This document shows positions 9,013-17,274 of a DNA stretch of 64,000 nt, piece by piece. The stretch is from Marinobacter changyiensis (GTDB taxonomy: Bacteria; Pseudomonadota; Gammaproteobacteria; Pseudomonadales; Oleiphilaceae). The stretch is from the NCBI RefSeq assembly GCF_009193265.1, contig NZ_VZZZ01000001.1:1157892-1221891 (forward strand), in the 5' to 3' direction. A program made the position numbers and the translations under genes. Every line of letters begins with the position of its first letter. Position 1 is the first letter of the stretch. Under the pieces are notes generated by a model that was not told where the DNA came from, searched no databases, and worked only from the letters and a program-made list of their open reading frames with translations.

Positions 9013-10764
9013 TTAAAGGGCGAGGTCCACAACGATCGGGTCGTGATCAGACGACCGCCAGGGTACCGACACCGGGGTTGACTGGTCCCGGTAACCCAGT
9101 GCTGGCGGCTCATCGGCGTTGACGGCCCAGCTAGCGGCGCTGATCACATAGGGTTTGAGGGCGGCATCGGCCAGTATGTAATCGAGCGTGCCAGCGCCGC
9201 CTCGGTAGCGATAGCTGTAGCTGTCAAGGCCCTGAAAGTGTCTGACCAGGTCCACAAATCCGGCCGTGCGAAAGCGCATTAACGGCGGCTCCATGGCGTA
9301 ACTGTTCAGGTCACCGGTGATCAGTGTGCCCATCAGAGTACCTGTAAGAGTGCCTGAAAAACCGTCGCTGTCAGCGTCCGCCTGTCTGGATGCTTCCGGC
9401 TGCGTTGCGGCCAGCCAGTCGATCATCGCTTCGGCGGCTCGGGTTCGAGTGGCGCCAAAGCAGCCCTGTCCGTCGTTCTGGTCCTGATTCAGGCCTTTTG
9501 CACCCCGGCAACTCTTGGATTTGAAGTGGCTGGCAACCAGTCGAACCCGGCGATCATGTTGCCGCACCCGGAAAGTCTGAACCAACGGCACCCTGCCTGC
9601 GTTGTGAAACGGTCCGGTGGCAATGGTTTTCGGCGCACCACTGACCTGCACTTTTTCGGAGTCGAACAGAAAAGCCGAACGGATAACATCCTGCTGGTGT
9701 TGCCCGGACACGGAGAAACGCCATTGTTCTCCCATGGTAGCAGCAAGCCGAGCGACGGCGCTTTCTGGCCCGGTGCCGTCGTTTTCTATTTCCATAACGG
9801 TAATGATATCTGCATCCAGACCAGTCAACGTGGCGACCAGACGCGCTGTTTGCCTTTCCAGAGCGGCTTGGCTGCCAGCCCCCCGAGCCGTGGGAAAACC
9901 TTCGCCATCACCATCGCCGTTGAAATAGTTTCCCAGGTTCAGGGTCGCAATGCGCAACGAGCTGCGCTCCGGTCGCCGGGGTGGTTCCGGTCTCGGGTTG
10001 CCGATCCGGAATTCGGGGGTGAACAGTGGTTGTAGCCGCCAATTCCCGAAGCGATAGTCCAGCACGCCCCGTAGCTCCGGAATGCGGTCTCCTGCGCGGA
10101 CCGTGTGATCGAGAGTAAGGGCGGGTGTCGGATAGGGCACGGGCTCTGGATTACGCTGGCCACGACCATCATCGAGGATGAGCCGGGCAGCCTGTTGAGT
10201 CCGGGTCAGTTGCACTGCATCGGGTCCCGGCGCAATGGTCTGGGTTGCCGTAAACTGAAAGTTTGGCGCCAGAGTGAGCTCGCCGTAACGACCGAGATTA
10301 TAGTGGTCAATCACGGTCAAAGGCTGGTTGATTGCAATGTGCATATTCTCGAGATGTTCGGGGTGAACACCTCCAGACCAGGGTAGCTGGACTTCAATGG
10401 CAGCGGGGATCGGCGCAGAACCGCAGTCTCTCAAGGCCGTGATGCGAACAAGTTCGGTCAGGCCATGGTACTCCTTCACCCGGCCGGTCAGACGTAGGCG
10501 ATGGCCGGGTTTGCCGCCGGTTTTTTGAGTGTAGACAAAGAGCGCTTCGGAGGTTCGAGGATTATCGTCGGCTCGATGATCGGCCTGCTGGAGATAAAAG
10601 CCCTGGAAACCGCCGTTGCCGCGGGTGTCCAGAGTCATAATGCCTTCTACGGTCACGGTTTCACCGGCCATTGGAGAGCCATCATCGCTACCCTGAACGT
10701 GGGCGATGGGTGTGCTGGCCATACCACAGTCAGCGGCTGAGGTATGGCTGGCCAACAAAAGCAA
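9013..10764 (-). CDS. Secreted endonuclease/exonuclease/phosphatase-family nuclease (ExeM-like)
   Basis: An about 583-residue extracellular nuclease. The N-terminal half (to about 265) is an OB-like/accessory region; the C-terminal half is an EEP domain with LNLGNYFNGDGDGEGF, VMEIENDG (catalytic Glu), GDLNSYAMEPP (Asp/Asn) and the final SDHDPIVVDL (Asp-His). The family digests extracellular DNA for phosphate or biofilm release. The only standard start is TTG at 10764, which cuts into the signal peptide: the open frame continues upstream and encodes RSRSFLASIPSSLGCLLL before LLASHTSA-ADC. The true start is probably a non-standard codon such as ATT near 10818, or a start has been lost. Annotated end is therefore a minimum. 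Confidence 0.85.
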   Translation of the reverse strand: MLLLASHTSAADCGMASTPIAHVQGSDDGSPMAGETVTVEGIMTLDTRGNGGFQGFYLQQADHRADDNPRTSEALFVYTQKTGGKPGHRLRLTGRVKEYHGLTELVRITALRDCGSAPIPAAIEVQLPWSGGVHPEHLENMHIAINQPLTVIDHYNLGRYGELTLAPNFQFTATQTIAPGPDAVQLTRTQQAARLILDDGRGQRNPEPVPYPTPALTLDHTVRAGDRIPELRGVLDYRFGNWRLQPLFTPEFRIGNPRPEPPRRPERSSLRIATLNLGNYFNGDGDGEGFPTARGAGSQAALERQTARLVATLTGLDADIITVMEIENDGTGPESAVARLAATMGEQWRFSVSGQHQQDVIRSAFLFDSEKVQVSGAPKTIATGPFHNAGRVPLVQTFRVRQHDRRVRLVASHFKSKSCRGAKGLNQDQNDGQGCFGATRTRAAEAMIDWLAATQPEASRQADADSDGFSGTLTGTLMGTLITGDLNSYAMEPPLMRFRTAGFVDLVRHFQGLDSYSYRYRGGAGTLDYILADAALKPYVISAASWAVNADEPPALGYRDQSTPVSVPWRSSDHDPIVVDLAL

Positions 10765-10850
10765 GAGACATCCGAGGGATGACGGTATGGACGCGAGAAA
10801 GCTCCGTGATCTGAGAATAGGGCACCCGAACGCGGTTGATTTGCCTCAGA

Positions 10851-11756
10851 TTAGCAGCTTTCTGCCAGTTCCTCACGAATGACTTTCCGGGTGGCAACCC
10901 ACTTTGACAACGCGTCACGGTTTGCCAGCTCCAACTGCTGAACCAGCGGATCCGGATCGACCATATATGGGCGGATTCCCACCAAAGAAATCAGGTAACG
11001 AACCAGTGCCCCCCGGGTTACCAGTTTCAGGCGCTGATTCTCCATGCCGTAATCGGAGGCGATGATGGCTTGCTGTTCGGCGGTAAGCCGACGGTCTGGT
11101 CGGATTTCTACGGTTACCTGGCGATTCCAGTCTTCGTCCTGGTGCACCGTATGGCGCCCCCGGTCATTCAGAATCTTCGGGGTGCCACGGAACCGGCTGA
11201 GGATGAAGTCACGGTAGACACCTCGCTGTTCGCACCAGCCGCGAACGTGCCAGCGCTGACCACTGTAGACCAGGGTGTGGGGCTCGATGATCCGCCTTTC
11301 ACTTTTGGGCTGTGTCAGCGAAAAGTAATCGGTTTCCAGGCGTCTGCCCTGACGGGTAGCTGCAACAACTGCGCGCACAACCGCAGGCTCTGCAAGATGT
11401 CGGGCTATGCTCACCACGGTGCTGTTGGGCAAGCCGATATCGAGCGATTCGAAGGTCTGGCTGAGCGCATCGTTGCGGGCGATCAGGTCGAGGTACTCTT
11501 CAGATTGACCCCGGGTGACTACCGGGCGAAAGTCCGGAGCCGGTACATAACCCTTGAGATGGCGGTCATACACCAGGTTGCCCGGAGCCAATTCACGAAG
11601 ATAGGTATTAATATCCTTCGAGGCTTGCTGGCGTCCGATGCCAAAACCGTGGCAAATGTGATTGGTGGTTAGCCGCCCTTCCCACAACGCAATGATCTCT
11701 ATGAGGCGGTAGCGAAGCAGTAAGTCCCAGCGGATGGGCCATTCCGTTTTCTTCAT
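10851..11756 (-). CDS. WYL-domain transcriptional regulator (BrxR/CapW-like layout)
   Basis: A 301-residue protein with an N-terminal winged helix (IRWDLLLRYRLIEIIALWEG, then LTTNHICHGFGIGRQQASKD), a central WYL domain (about 125-200, with TLVYSGQRWHVRGWCEQRG and the arginine-rich FILSRFRGTP) and a C-terminal WCX-like dimer domain. This is the layout of the BrxR/CapW repressors, many of which control defence systems; others of the class stand alone. Nothing defence-like is adjacent: the nuclease gene is downstream on the same strand and an MFS gene diverges. The ligand is unknown. Confidence 0.85.
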   Translation of the reverse strand: MKKTEWPIRWDLLLRYRLIEIIALWEGRLTTNHICHGFGIGRQQASKDINTYLRELAPGNLVYDRHLKGYVPAPDFRPVVTRGQSEEYLDLIARNDALSQTFESLDIGLPNSTVVSIARHLAEPAVVRAVVAATRQGRRLETDYFSLTQPKSERRIIEPHTLVYSGQRWHVRGWCEQRGVYRDFILSRFRGTPKILNDRGRHTVHQDEDWNRQVTVEIRPDRRLTAEQQAIIASDYGMENQRLKLVTRGALVRYLISLVGIRPYMVDPDPLVQQLELANRDALSKWVATRKVIREELAESC

Positions 11757-12044
11757 GACGATGGGCTCTTCATGGTGGCTGACGAAAATCTGAGCAATCC
11801 CTGATCAGGAAAATTTATATTATCAGCTTTGGGATAGAGTCGTGTGTTACGACGCATTAATGTAAAACAATGTGAAATGGCGGTTGGAAGGCGTGTTATG
11901 ACTGCCTGGGGGCCTTGGTTCGGCAACTGCGTAATAGCACTCGAATGCTCTGACTGGTCTAATGGGCGATTGGGCATAACAACCCTCTGCCTGCTATGTT
12001 CATGGCGGGCCCCTTTTCTGTTCCCCGTAGTTGGAGTAAACCAG

Positions 12045-13331
12045 ATGACCCGCATGGTCACGTCGTTATCAGCTTTGATTTTCAGCATCGTGTTGCTGGT
12101 GAGTGGCAACGCGTTCCTGATGACGTTGCTGGGCATCCGTATGAGCATTGAGGCTATTGACCCCGGCACCATTGGCTGGGTCCTGGTGTGTTATTCCATT
12201 GGTTTTGTTTTTGGCACGTTGTACGTGAACCGGGTAATTGGTCGGGTTGGTCATATTCGAGCGTTTGCGGTGTTCGCCGCACTGGCCGCTGTGGCCGCGT
12301 TACTCTATCCGATGGCGATATCGATGGTGTTCTGGGCGTTTCTGCGGGCGCTGTCCGGCTTCAGCATTGCCGGTGTGCTGGTGGTGATTGAGAGCTGGTT
12401 CAGCAGCCGGGCAACCAATGCCAATCGGGGCGCCCTGTTTGCGGTTTATCAGATCGTGTTTTATCTGTCCGCTGCTGGCGGTCAGCTGATCGTCAACTTT
12501 GGCGAGCCGGCCAGTTTCACACCGTTTACCATAGCGGCCATTCTTCTGGTAATGGCTCTCATACCGCTGGCCCTGACCCGGATGGAGGCGCCACGTATCG
12601 AGGCGGTGGAGCGCATGTCCTTTTTCACGTTGTTCCGGGAATCCTCCTCAGGTGTTGCCGGGTCTTTGATCTGTGGTGTGCTGGTGGGTTCTTTCTATGC
12701 CATGGGACCGGTTTACGCCACCCTGATTGGTTTGAACGTAACCCAGACGTCGATCTTTATGGCCACCGCGATTGTATCGGCAATGCTGGTAGCCTGGCCT
12801 CTGGGTATTATCTGCGACCGTCTGGACCGGCGGCGCGTGATGTGCTGGGTAGCACTGGTGGCTGCAGGTTCGGCGGTGGTTGCGGCGCTGCTGGGTGCCG
12901 CTAACCTGTGGCTGCTTATGCTGGCTGTCGGTGTCTTCGTGGGACTTTCCGCCACGTTGTATCCGATCGCCGTGGCAATCACCAATGACCGGATGGAGCA
13001 TCATCGCATTGTAGCGGCCAGCGCTACGCTGCTGCTCAGTTACGGCATCGGGAGCGTTATAGGCCCGATCGTGATGGCTGAACTCGTCAGCCTGCTCGGC
13101 CCCCGGGGGCTGTTCCTTGGCAACGCTGTCGTATTGGTAATGCTGGTGATGTTCACCACACACCGAATCCGGACAACCTACGACATTCCGATAGCGGATC
13201 AGGGTCATTTCGTCGCCACCATGCCGGAAGCTTCAACGGTATTGGCGGAGATTGACCCACGCAACGTCGAGTTCCAACACAGTGACCCGGAATCTGCCCC
13301 ATTGGATGACGGCTACCAAAAAGCCGGTTAG
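12045..13331 (+). CDS. Major facilitator superfamily transporter
   Basis: A 428-residue inner-membrane protein with 12 hydrophobic helices, VCYSIGFVFGTLYVNRVIGR carrying the loop 2-3 signature and a matching internal copy (GIICDRLDRRRVM) in the second half. A polar tail of about 50 residues follows. ATG 12045 is preceded by GGAG at the right distance; the open frame reaching back to 11844 lacks a ribosome site and is not protein-like. It resembles the YcaD-like sugar/drug transporter group, but the substrate is not predictable. Confidence 0.85.
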   Translation: MTRMVTSLSALIFSIVLLVSGNAFLMTLLGIRMSIEAIDPGTIGWVLVCYSIGFVFGTLYVNRVIGRVGHIRAFAVFAALAAVAALLYPMAISMVFWAFLRALSGFSIAGVLVVIESWFSSRATNANRGALFAVYQIVFYLSAAGGQLIVNFGEPASFTPFTIAAILLVMALIPLALTRMEAPRIEAVERMSFFTLFRESSSGVAGSLICGVLVGSFYAMGPVYATLIGLNVTQTSIFMATAIVSAMLVAWPLGIICDRLDRRRVMCWVALVAAGSAVVAALLGAANLWLLMLAVGVFVGLSATLYPIAVAITNDRMEHHRIVAASATLLLSYGIGSVIGPIVMAELVSLLGPRGLFLGNAVVLVMLVMFTTHRIRTTYDIPIADQGHFVATMPEASTVLAEIDPRNVEFQHSDPESAPLDDGYQKAG

Positions 13332-13393
13332 CTCCGGGCTGGCCTCTTTCGGTATTCCCTGATTATGCGTGCACTTCCTTTTCTGTTTTCATT

Positions 13394-13418
13394 GTAATAA
13401 TTAGCTTACTAGTATTAC
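13394..13418. promoter_or_regulatory. Candidate MarR operator, imperfect palindrome
   Basis: GTAATA (13394-13399) and TATTAC (13413-13418) form an inverted repeat with 13 bp between, in an AT-rich stretch just upstream of the marR-family gene. MarR proteins usually repress their own operon through such palindromes. Assignment is by position and symmetry only. Confidence 0.45.
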
Positions 13419-13453
13419 CTGTTAATCATATTTCAATGACAAAGAGAGTCGTT

Positions 13454-13894
13454 ATGGAACATGAAGCTATGAGAGACCAGTTCCCCTTTGCGGTCGCCAG
13501 GGTGACCCGTCGGTGGCGGAAATTGCTGGACGAGCGTCTGAAAGACCTCGGTGTTACCCAGGCCCGCTGGACCACCATGGTGTACCTCCAGCGGGGTGGC
13601 GAGGGGCTGACCCAGCGCGAGCTTGCCAGCCTTATGGCGATTGAGAATCCGACCCTGGTACGTCTGCTGGATAGCCTCGAGGAGCAAGGCCTGATTCAAC
13701 GCCGGCTTTGCCAGAACGATCGCCGCGCCCGGCGCTTGCATCTGACCGAAGCGGGTGAGTCCTTTATGGTTGACTTGAACGCCCGCGCAAAAAAACTTCG
13801 GGACGAGATGCTGGAGGGCGTCAGTGGGGACGATATTGACGTGGCTCTGGGTGTTTTCAACAAAATCATGGTGAACGGCGACCGCCTCAAATAA
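13454..13894 (+). CDS. MarR/SlyA-family transcriptional regulator
   Basis: A 146-residue winged-helix regulator. The recognition helix and wing are visible in LTQRELASLMAIENPTLVRL, the following LEEQGLIQRR and NDRRARRLHLTEAG, the classic SlyA signature. N- and C-terminal helices form the dimer domain. ATG 13454 has GAGAG upstream; ATG 13436 would add six residues without a ribosome site. It is followed directly by an EmrB-type exporter gene, so it very likely controls that pump in response to phenolic or drug-like ligands. Confidence 0.9.
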   Translation: MEHEAMRDQFPFAVARVTRRWRKLLDERLKDLGVTQARWTTMVYLQRGGEGLTQRELASLMAIENPTLVRLLDSLEEQGLIQRRLCQNDRRARRLHLTEAGESFMVDLNARAKKLRDEMLEGVSGDDIDVALGVFNKIMVNGDRLK

Positions 13895-13992
13895 CGGGTC
13901 GATCTCGCCGGGGGGTTATCCTGACCGACCATTCCCTTGAAGCTCTGCGTTCCCGGTATGGTGAGCGCTGGCGATGGTTCGCGGTTGCCACA

Positions 13993-15312
13993 GTGATGCT
14001 GGGCACGATCGCGACCGTGCTCAGCGCCACCATCGTCAACGTTGCGCTGCCCGATATAATGCTGGAATTCGGCATTGGCCAGGGCCAGGCGCACTGGCTG
14101 GCGACCGGGTTTATCGCTGCCATGACCATCACGATGCTGACTACGGGCTGGCTACTGGATCACTTCGGCCTGCGTAAAACCCTCGCCACGGCGATGCTGT
14201 TGTTCAGTGCCGTATCCGTTGTCGGAGGCTTTAGCCCAACTCCCGAGACCCTGATTGCGGCCCGTGTTGCCCAGGGTGCGTTTGCCGGCCTGATGCAGCC
14301 AATGGCCATGTATCTGGTGTTCCGCATTTTTCCAAAGGAACGCCGGGGCCAGGCCATGGGTATCTATGGCATGGGCGTTATTCTTGCCCCTGCGCTGGGG
14401 CCGGTATTGGGTGGAGTGTTGGTTGACCAGCTCAACTGGCGGTTTGTGATGTTTGCGCCGGTGCCAGTGACGCTTTTTGGCGTTTACATGGTGTGGAAAT
14501 TCCTGCCCAGGCCAGTGGCAACGCTACAGTCCTACCCGTTTGATTTTAAGGGGTTGGTGCTGTTGGCGGTGACGATTCTGTTCAGCCTTGATGCCCTGAA
14601 CCGGCTGCAAATACCCGCGGGTAATCTTCCGATGATTGCTATCGGGGCCCTGGTGGCGGTCATAGCGCTGGTGCTATTTGTGGTGAGGGAGCGCTCGGCG
14701 CCGCACCCGCTGTTACAGATAAAGTTGCTGCGTCAGCCCAGCTTTCTGTATGCCAATATTGGTGCGATTGCCCTCGGTCTTGCCTTGTTCGGCTCCACTT
14801 ATCTGATCCCCCTGTTTGTTCAGACCGCGCTTGATTTCTCCGCCACCGATGCTGGACTGATGATGTTGCCAGCGGGGATTGTCTTGGGCATGACGTTCCC
14901 TGTGGCCGGTCGTATGGCCGACAAGCGCAGCCCGCGATTGCTGATTACCTTTGGTATGGCAATGTTTGCCTTGTCCGCCGCCCTGTTTGCGCTGTCCGAC
15001 CTGGCAGTGGGGTTCGGCTGGCTCGCCCTGTGGGCGGTCATCGGCCGTATCGGGCTGGGCTTCATGCTACCGGCGCTCTCCACCGGTGCGCTGAACCCGC
15101 TTGAAACCCATGAGCTCGGATACGGCTCCAGCACCATTAACTTTACCCGCCAACTGGGTGGAGCCTATGGCATTAACCTGGTTGCCCTGACACTAGAATA
15201 CGGTGACCATGCTGGCGGCCTGCCGACGATCGAGGCTTTCCACACCGCCTGGTGGCTGGTCGCCGGCTTCGTTTTGCTGGCAGTCTGGCCGGTATGGAAA
15301 ATTCGCGGCTGA
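13993..15312 (+). CDS. DHA2-family multidrug exporter (EmrB/QacA-like)
   Basis: An MFS drug:H+ antiporter of the 14-helix DHA2 type. Helix 1 ends in the family signature IVNVALPDI, loop 2-3 carries GWLLDHFGLRKTL, and helix 5 has the motif C-like GVILAPALGPVLGGVLVD. The coordinates begin at GTG 13993, the first standard start, but this is unlikely to be right: the same frame is open upstream and encodes LTDHSLEALRSRYGERWRWF from a CTG at 13921, with a GGGGG ribosome-site-like run just before it. A normal cytoplasmic N-terminus would thus need a rare start codon. It is coupled to the MarR gene 27 bp upstream of that CTG. No EmrA-type adaptor is present. Confidence 0.88.
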   Translation: MMLGTIATVLSATIVNVALPDIMLEFGIGQGQAHWLATGFIAAMTITMLTTGWLLDHFGLRKTLATAMLLFSAVSVVGGFSPTPETLIAARVAQGAFAGLMQPMAMYLVFRIFPKERRGQAMGIYGMGVILAPALGPVLGGVLVDQLNWRFVMFAPVPVTLFGVYMVWKFLPRPVATLQSYPFDFKGLVLLAVTILFSLDALNRLQIPAGNLPMIAIGALVAVIALVLFVVRERSAPHPLLQIKLLRQPSFLYANIGAIALGLALFGSTYLIPLFVQTALDFSATDAGLMMLPAGIVLGMTFPVAGRMADKRSPRLLITFGMAMFALSAALFALSDLAVGFGWLALWAVIGRIGLGFMLPALSTGALNPLETHELGYGSSTINFTRQLGGAYGINLVALTLEYGDHAGGLPTIEAFHTAWWLVAGFVLLAVWPVWKIRG

Positions 15313-15344
15313 TTGCTTTTTGGCAAGGCGTTACCTACTATATC

Positions 15345-15527
15345 GCCACTCTTGGGGGAGTAGTCTCCACTCGGTCTGCAACAGGCCGTAGGGTGCTGGT
15401 CAACATACTTGGGGCAGATCCCCGTGGCCACCACGTCCTGCCAGCGGCACGGACTGACAAGACCTGAGGCAATGCCATCTCCCATGGGCGGAAGGTGACA
15501 TTGTCTCTCGTCTGAAAATCCGCCCTG
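15345..15527 (+). promoter_or_regulatory. yybP-ykoY manganese riboswitch
   Basis: The leader of the GDT1-like exporter gene carries the conserved pieces of this Mn2+ riboswitch: TTGGGGGAGTAG near 15352, GGTCAACATACTTGGGG near 15397, and the paired strand GACAAGACCTGAGGCAATGCC near 15457. Together these form the Mn2+-binding two-loop junction. A following hairpin (GGGCGGA near 15486 with TCCGCCC near 15521) ends next to the ribosome site of the gene and can act as the expression switch. In known cases Mn2+ binding turns on export genes. Limits are approximate. Confidence 0.82.
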
Positions 15528-15537
15528 GAACTTTGCT

Positions 15538-16107
15538 ATGGACGCGCTCTTCGCTTCAACCCTCTCGGTCTTTATTGCCGAAATCGGTGACAAAACCCAG
15601 CTTCTGTCCCTTTTCCTGGTTTCCCGTTTCAGCCGTCGTGCGCCGATTGTTCTTGGTATTCTGGTGGCGACACTGCTTAACCATGGTCTTTCTGCCCTGC
15701 TCGGCGCCTGGGTTGCGCACTGGATACCGGAGACCGTGTTGCTCTGGCTGGTTGCAGTCAGCTTTATTGCGATAGCGCTGTGGCTGCTGATTCCGGACAA
15801 AAACGACGCTGAAGATTCGCAATTGCTGGGGCTTGGCGCATTCACGGCCACGACGATCATGTTCTTTATCGCGGAAATCGGTGATAAAACACAGATTGCG
15901 ACGGTGGTACTGGCGGCACGCTACGACGCAACCTTCTGGGTGATTGTAGGTACAACCGTTGGTATGCTGGTAGCAAATGTACCGGTTATCATGGCCGGTA
16001 AATGGTTAATGGATAAAGTGCCCCTGGCAACGGTCAGAATCACAGCGAGTGTGCTCTTTATCGTGTTAGCGATCGTAACAATCTGGGCGGCGTATCAACC
16101 GGTTTGA
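15538..16107 (+). CDS. GDT1/TMEM165 (UPF0016) family manganese exporter
   Basis: A 189-residue membrane protein built of two repeats, each with the family motif E-x-G-D-K-T-Q: IAEIGDKTQLLSLF near residue 13 and IAEIGDKTQIATVV near 109. Six to seven membrane helices are evident. Bacterial members export Mn2+, and the Mn riboswitch immediately upstream supports that role strongly. Residues Glu and Asp of the motifs are expected to bind the metal. ATG 15538 has TGGAA upstream. It is probably monocistronic. Confidence 0.92.
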   Translation: MDALFASTLSVFIAEIGDKTQLLSLFLVSRFSRRAPIVLGILVATLLNHGLSALLGAWVAHWIPETVLLWLVAVSFIAIALWLLIPDKNDAEDSQLLGLGAFTATTIMFFIAEIGDKTQIATVVLAARYDATFWVIVGTTVGMLVANVPVIMAGKWLMDKVPLATVRITASVLFIVLAIVTIWAAYQPV

Positions 16108-16147
16108 GCCTCGGACCGAAGTCAATTGTTTGACTGGAACGGATATT

Positions 16148-17173
16148 ATGCAGTGTATCAACAGGGTCTGGTTAGCAGTGGTGGCGGTGTCGTTGTTGAT
16201 GCCCCAGCTTGGTTATAGCGAGCAGCCAGAGAGCAAACCGAGGGTGCCATCGTGGCAGATTCACGACGATCTGGCCGGTGAGCTTTCGGTGATGAAAACA
16301 CAGTATGAGGATACCTTTGCTGGCATCGGTAACCTGCGCAGCCTGGGCTACCTGGAACTGGTCAAGGCCAACCCCGGCGTTGATCCCTGGCTGCCCGGCG
16401 AGGGTACCCAGATCACCCTGCCGCAGCATTATGTCCTGCCGGTCGTAAAGCGCGAGGGCATCGTGATTAATCTGGCCGAGTATCGGCTTTACTATTTCCA
16501 CGACGGACAGGTCAGTGTCTATCCTGTAGGTGTGGGAACCGACGACAATCCTTCACCCCTGACGGATGCCCGGGTAACAATGCGACTGGAGTCTCCTGCC
16601 TGGTATCCGCCCGCCACGGTGCGGGCTGAATACGAAGCCCGAAATGAGCATTTGCCCCGGGTCTTCCCGCCGGGACCGGACAATCCGCTCGGGTCTCATG
16701 CGTTGCTGTTGAGCGAGAAAGGCTACCTGATTCATGGCACCAACAAGCAGTTTGGTGTGGGAATGCAGGTGAGCCATGGCTGCTTCCGAATGTACAATGA
16801 GGATATTGAGCGGTTCGTCTATGAAGTTAAAAAGGACACTTCAGTTCAGGTGGTCAACCAGCCCGTTAAAATCGGCATGAAGGGTACGGAAGTCTGGCTG
16901 GAGGTTCACCGCCCCCATGAAGAGTACGATCAGGCCTCCAGGAACCGACTCTGGCGTGTGGTCGGCGAGCAACTTGAGACGTTCCGGCAGAGCAGACCCG
17001 GTCTCGAAATTCAGCGTCGGGCAATTGAGTTGGCGTTAGACCAGGCGGACGGCATACCCCGTATGATTGGAGAGCAGATCACCCAGGTAGCTTCGGAAAA
17101 ACCAGATCGCGATCACTCCGTCAACGAACAGCCTGCTGAAAGCCCTGTGGAGCCGGTCAGGATGCTGTTTTAA
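16148..17173 (+). CDS. Periplasmic L,D-transpeptidase (YkuD; ErfK/YbiS group)
   Basis: A 341-residue exported protein that forms 3-3 peptidoglycan crosslinks or attaches Lpp-type lipoprotein. A signal peptide (CINRVWLAVVAVSLLMPQLG) is followed by a short LysM-like segment (LVKANPGVDPWLPGEGTQI) and a YkuD domain at about 100-240. The catalytic pattern is complete: LIHGTNKQFGVG and VSHGCFRMYNEDIERF, with the Cys nucleophile in SHGC. A charged C-terminal tail follows. An Lpp-like lipoprotein gene lies 2.5 kb downstream, so attachment of that protein is plausible. ATG 16148 is used because the upstream TTG 16130 lacks support. Confidence 0.92.
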   Translation: MQCINRVWLAVVAVSLLMPQLGYSEQPESKPRVPSWQIHDDLAGELSVMKTQYEDTFAGIGNLRSLGYLELVKANPGVDPWLPGEGTQITLPQHYVLPVVKREGIVINLAEYRLYYFHDGQVSVYPVGVGTDDNPSPLTDARVTMRLESPAWYPPATVRAEYEARNEHLPRVFPPGPDNPLGSHALLLSEKGYLIHGTNKQFGVGMQVSHGCFRMYNEDIERFVYEVKKDTSVQVVNQPVKIGMKGTEVWLEVHRPHEEYDQASRNRLWRVVGEQLETFRQSRPGLEIQRRAIELALDQADGIPRMIGEQITQVASEKPDRDHSVNEQPAESPVEPVRMLF

Positions 17174-17274
17174 GCGAGCGCTATATAAGGTATTGAGCTC
17201 TGATTGTTATTGATGGTCGTATAGTTTTAAGGGCGACATAAAATCACAGAGTTTTGTTCGGGGAGTCTGGGATC

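Noticed and set aside
15165..15860. Long minus-strand frame over the riboswitch and exporter gene
   Set aside because: It is the opposite strand of well-supported features and its composition is that of a shadow frame.
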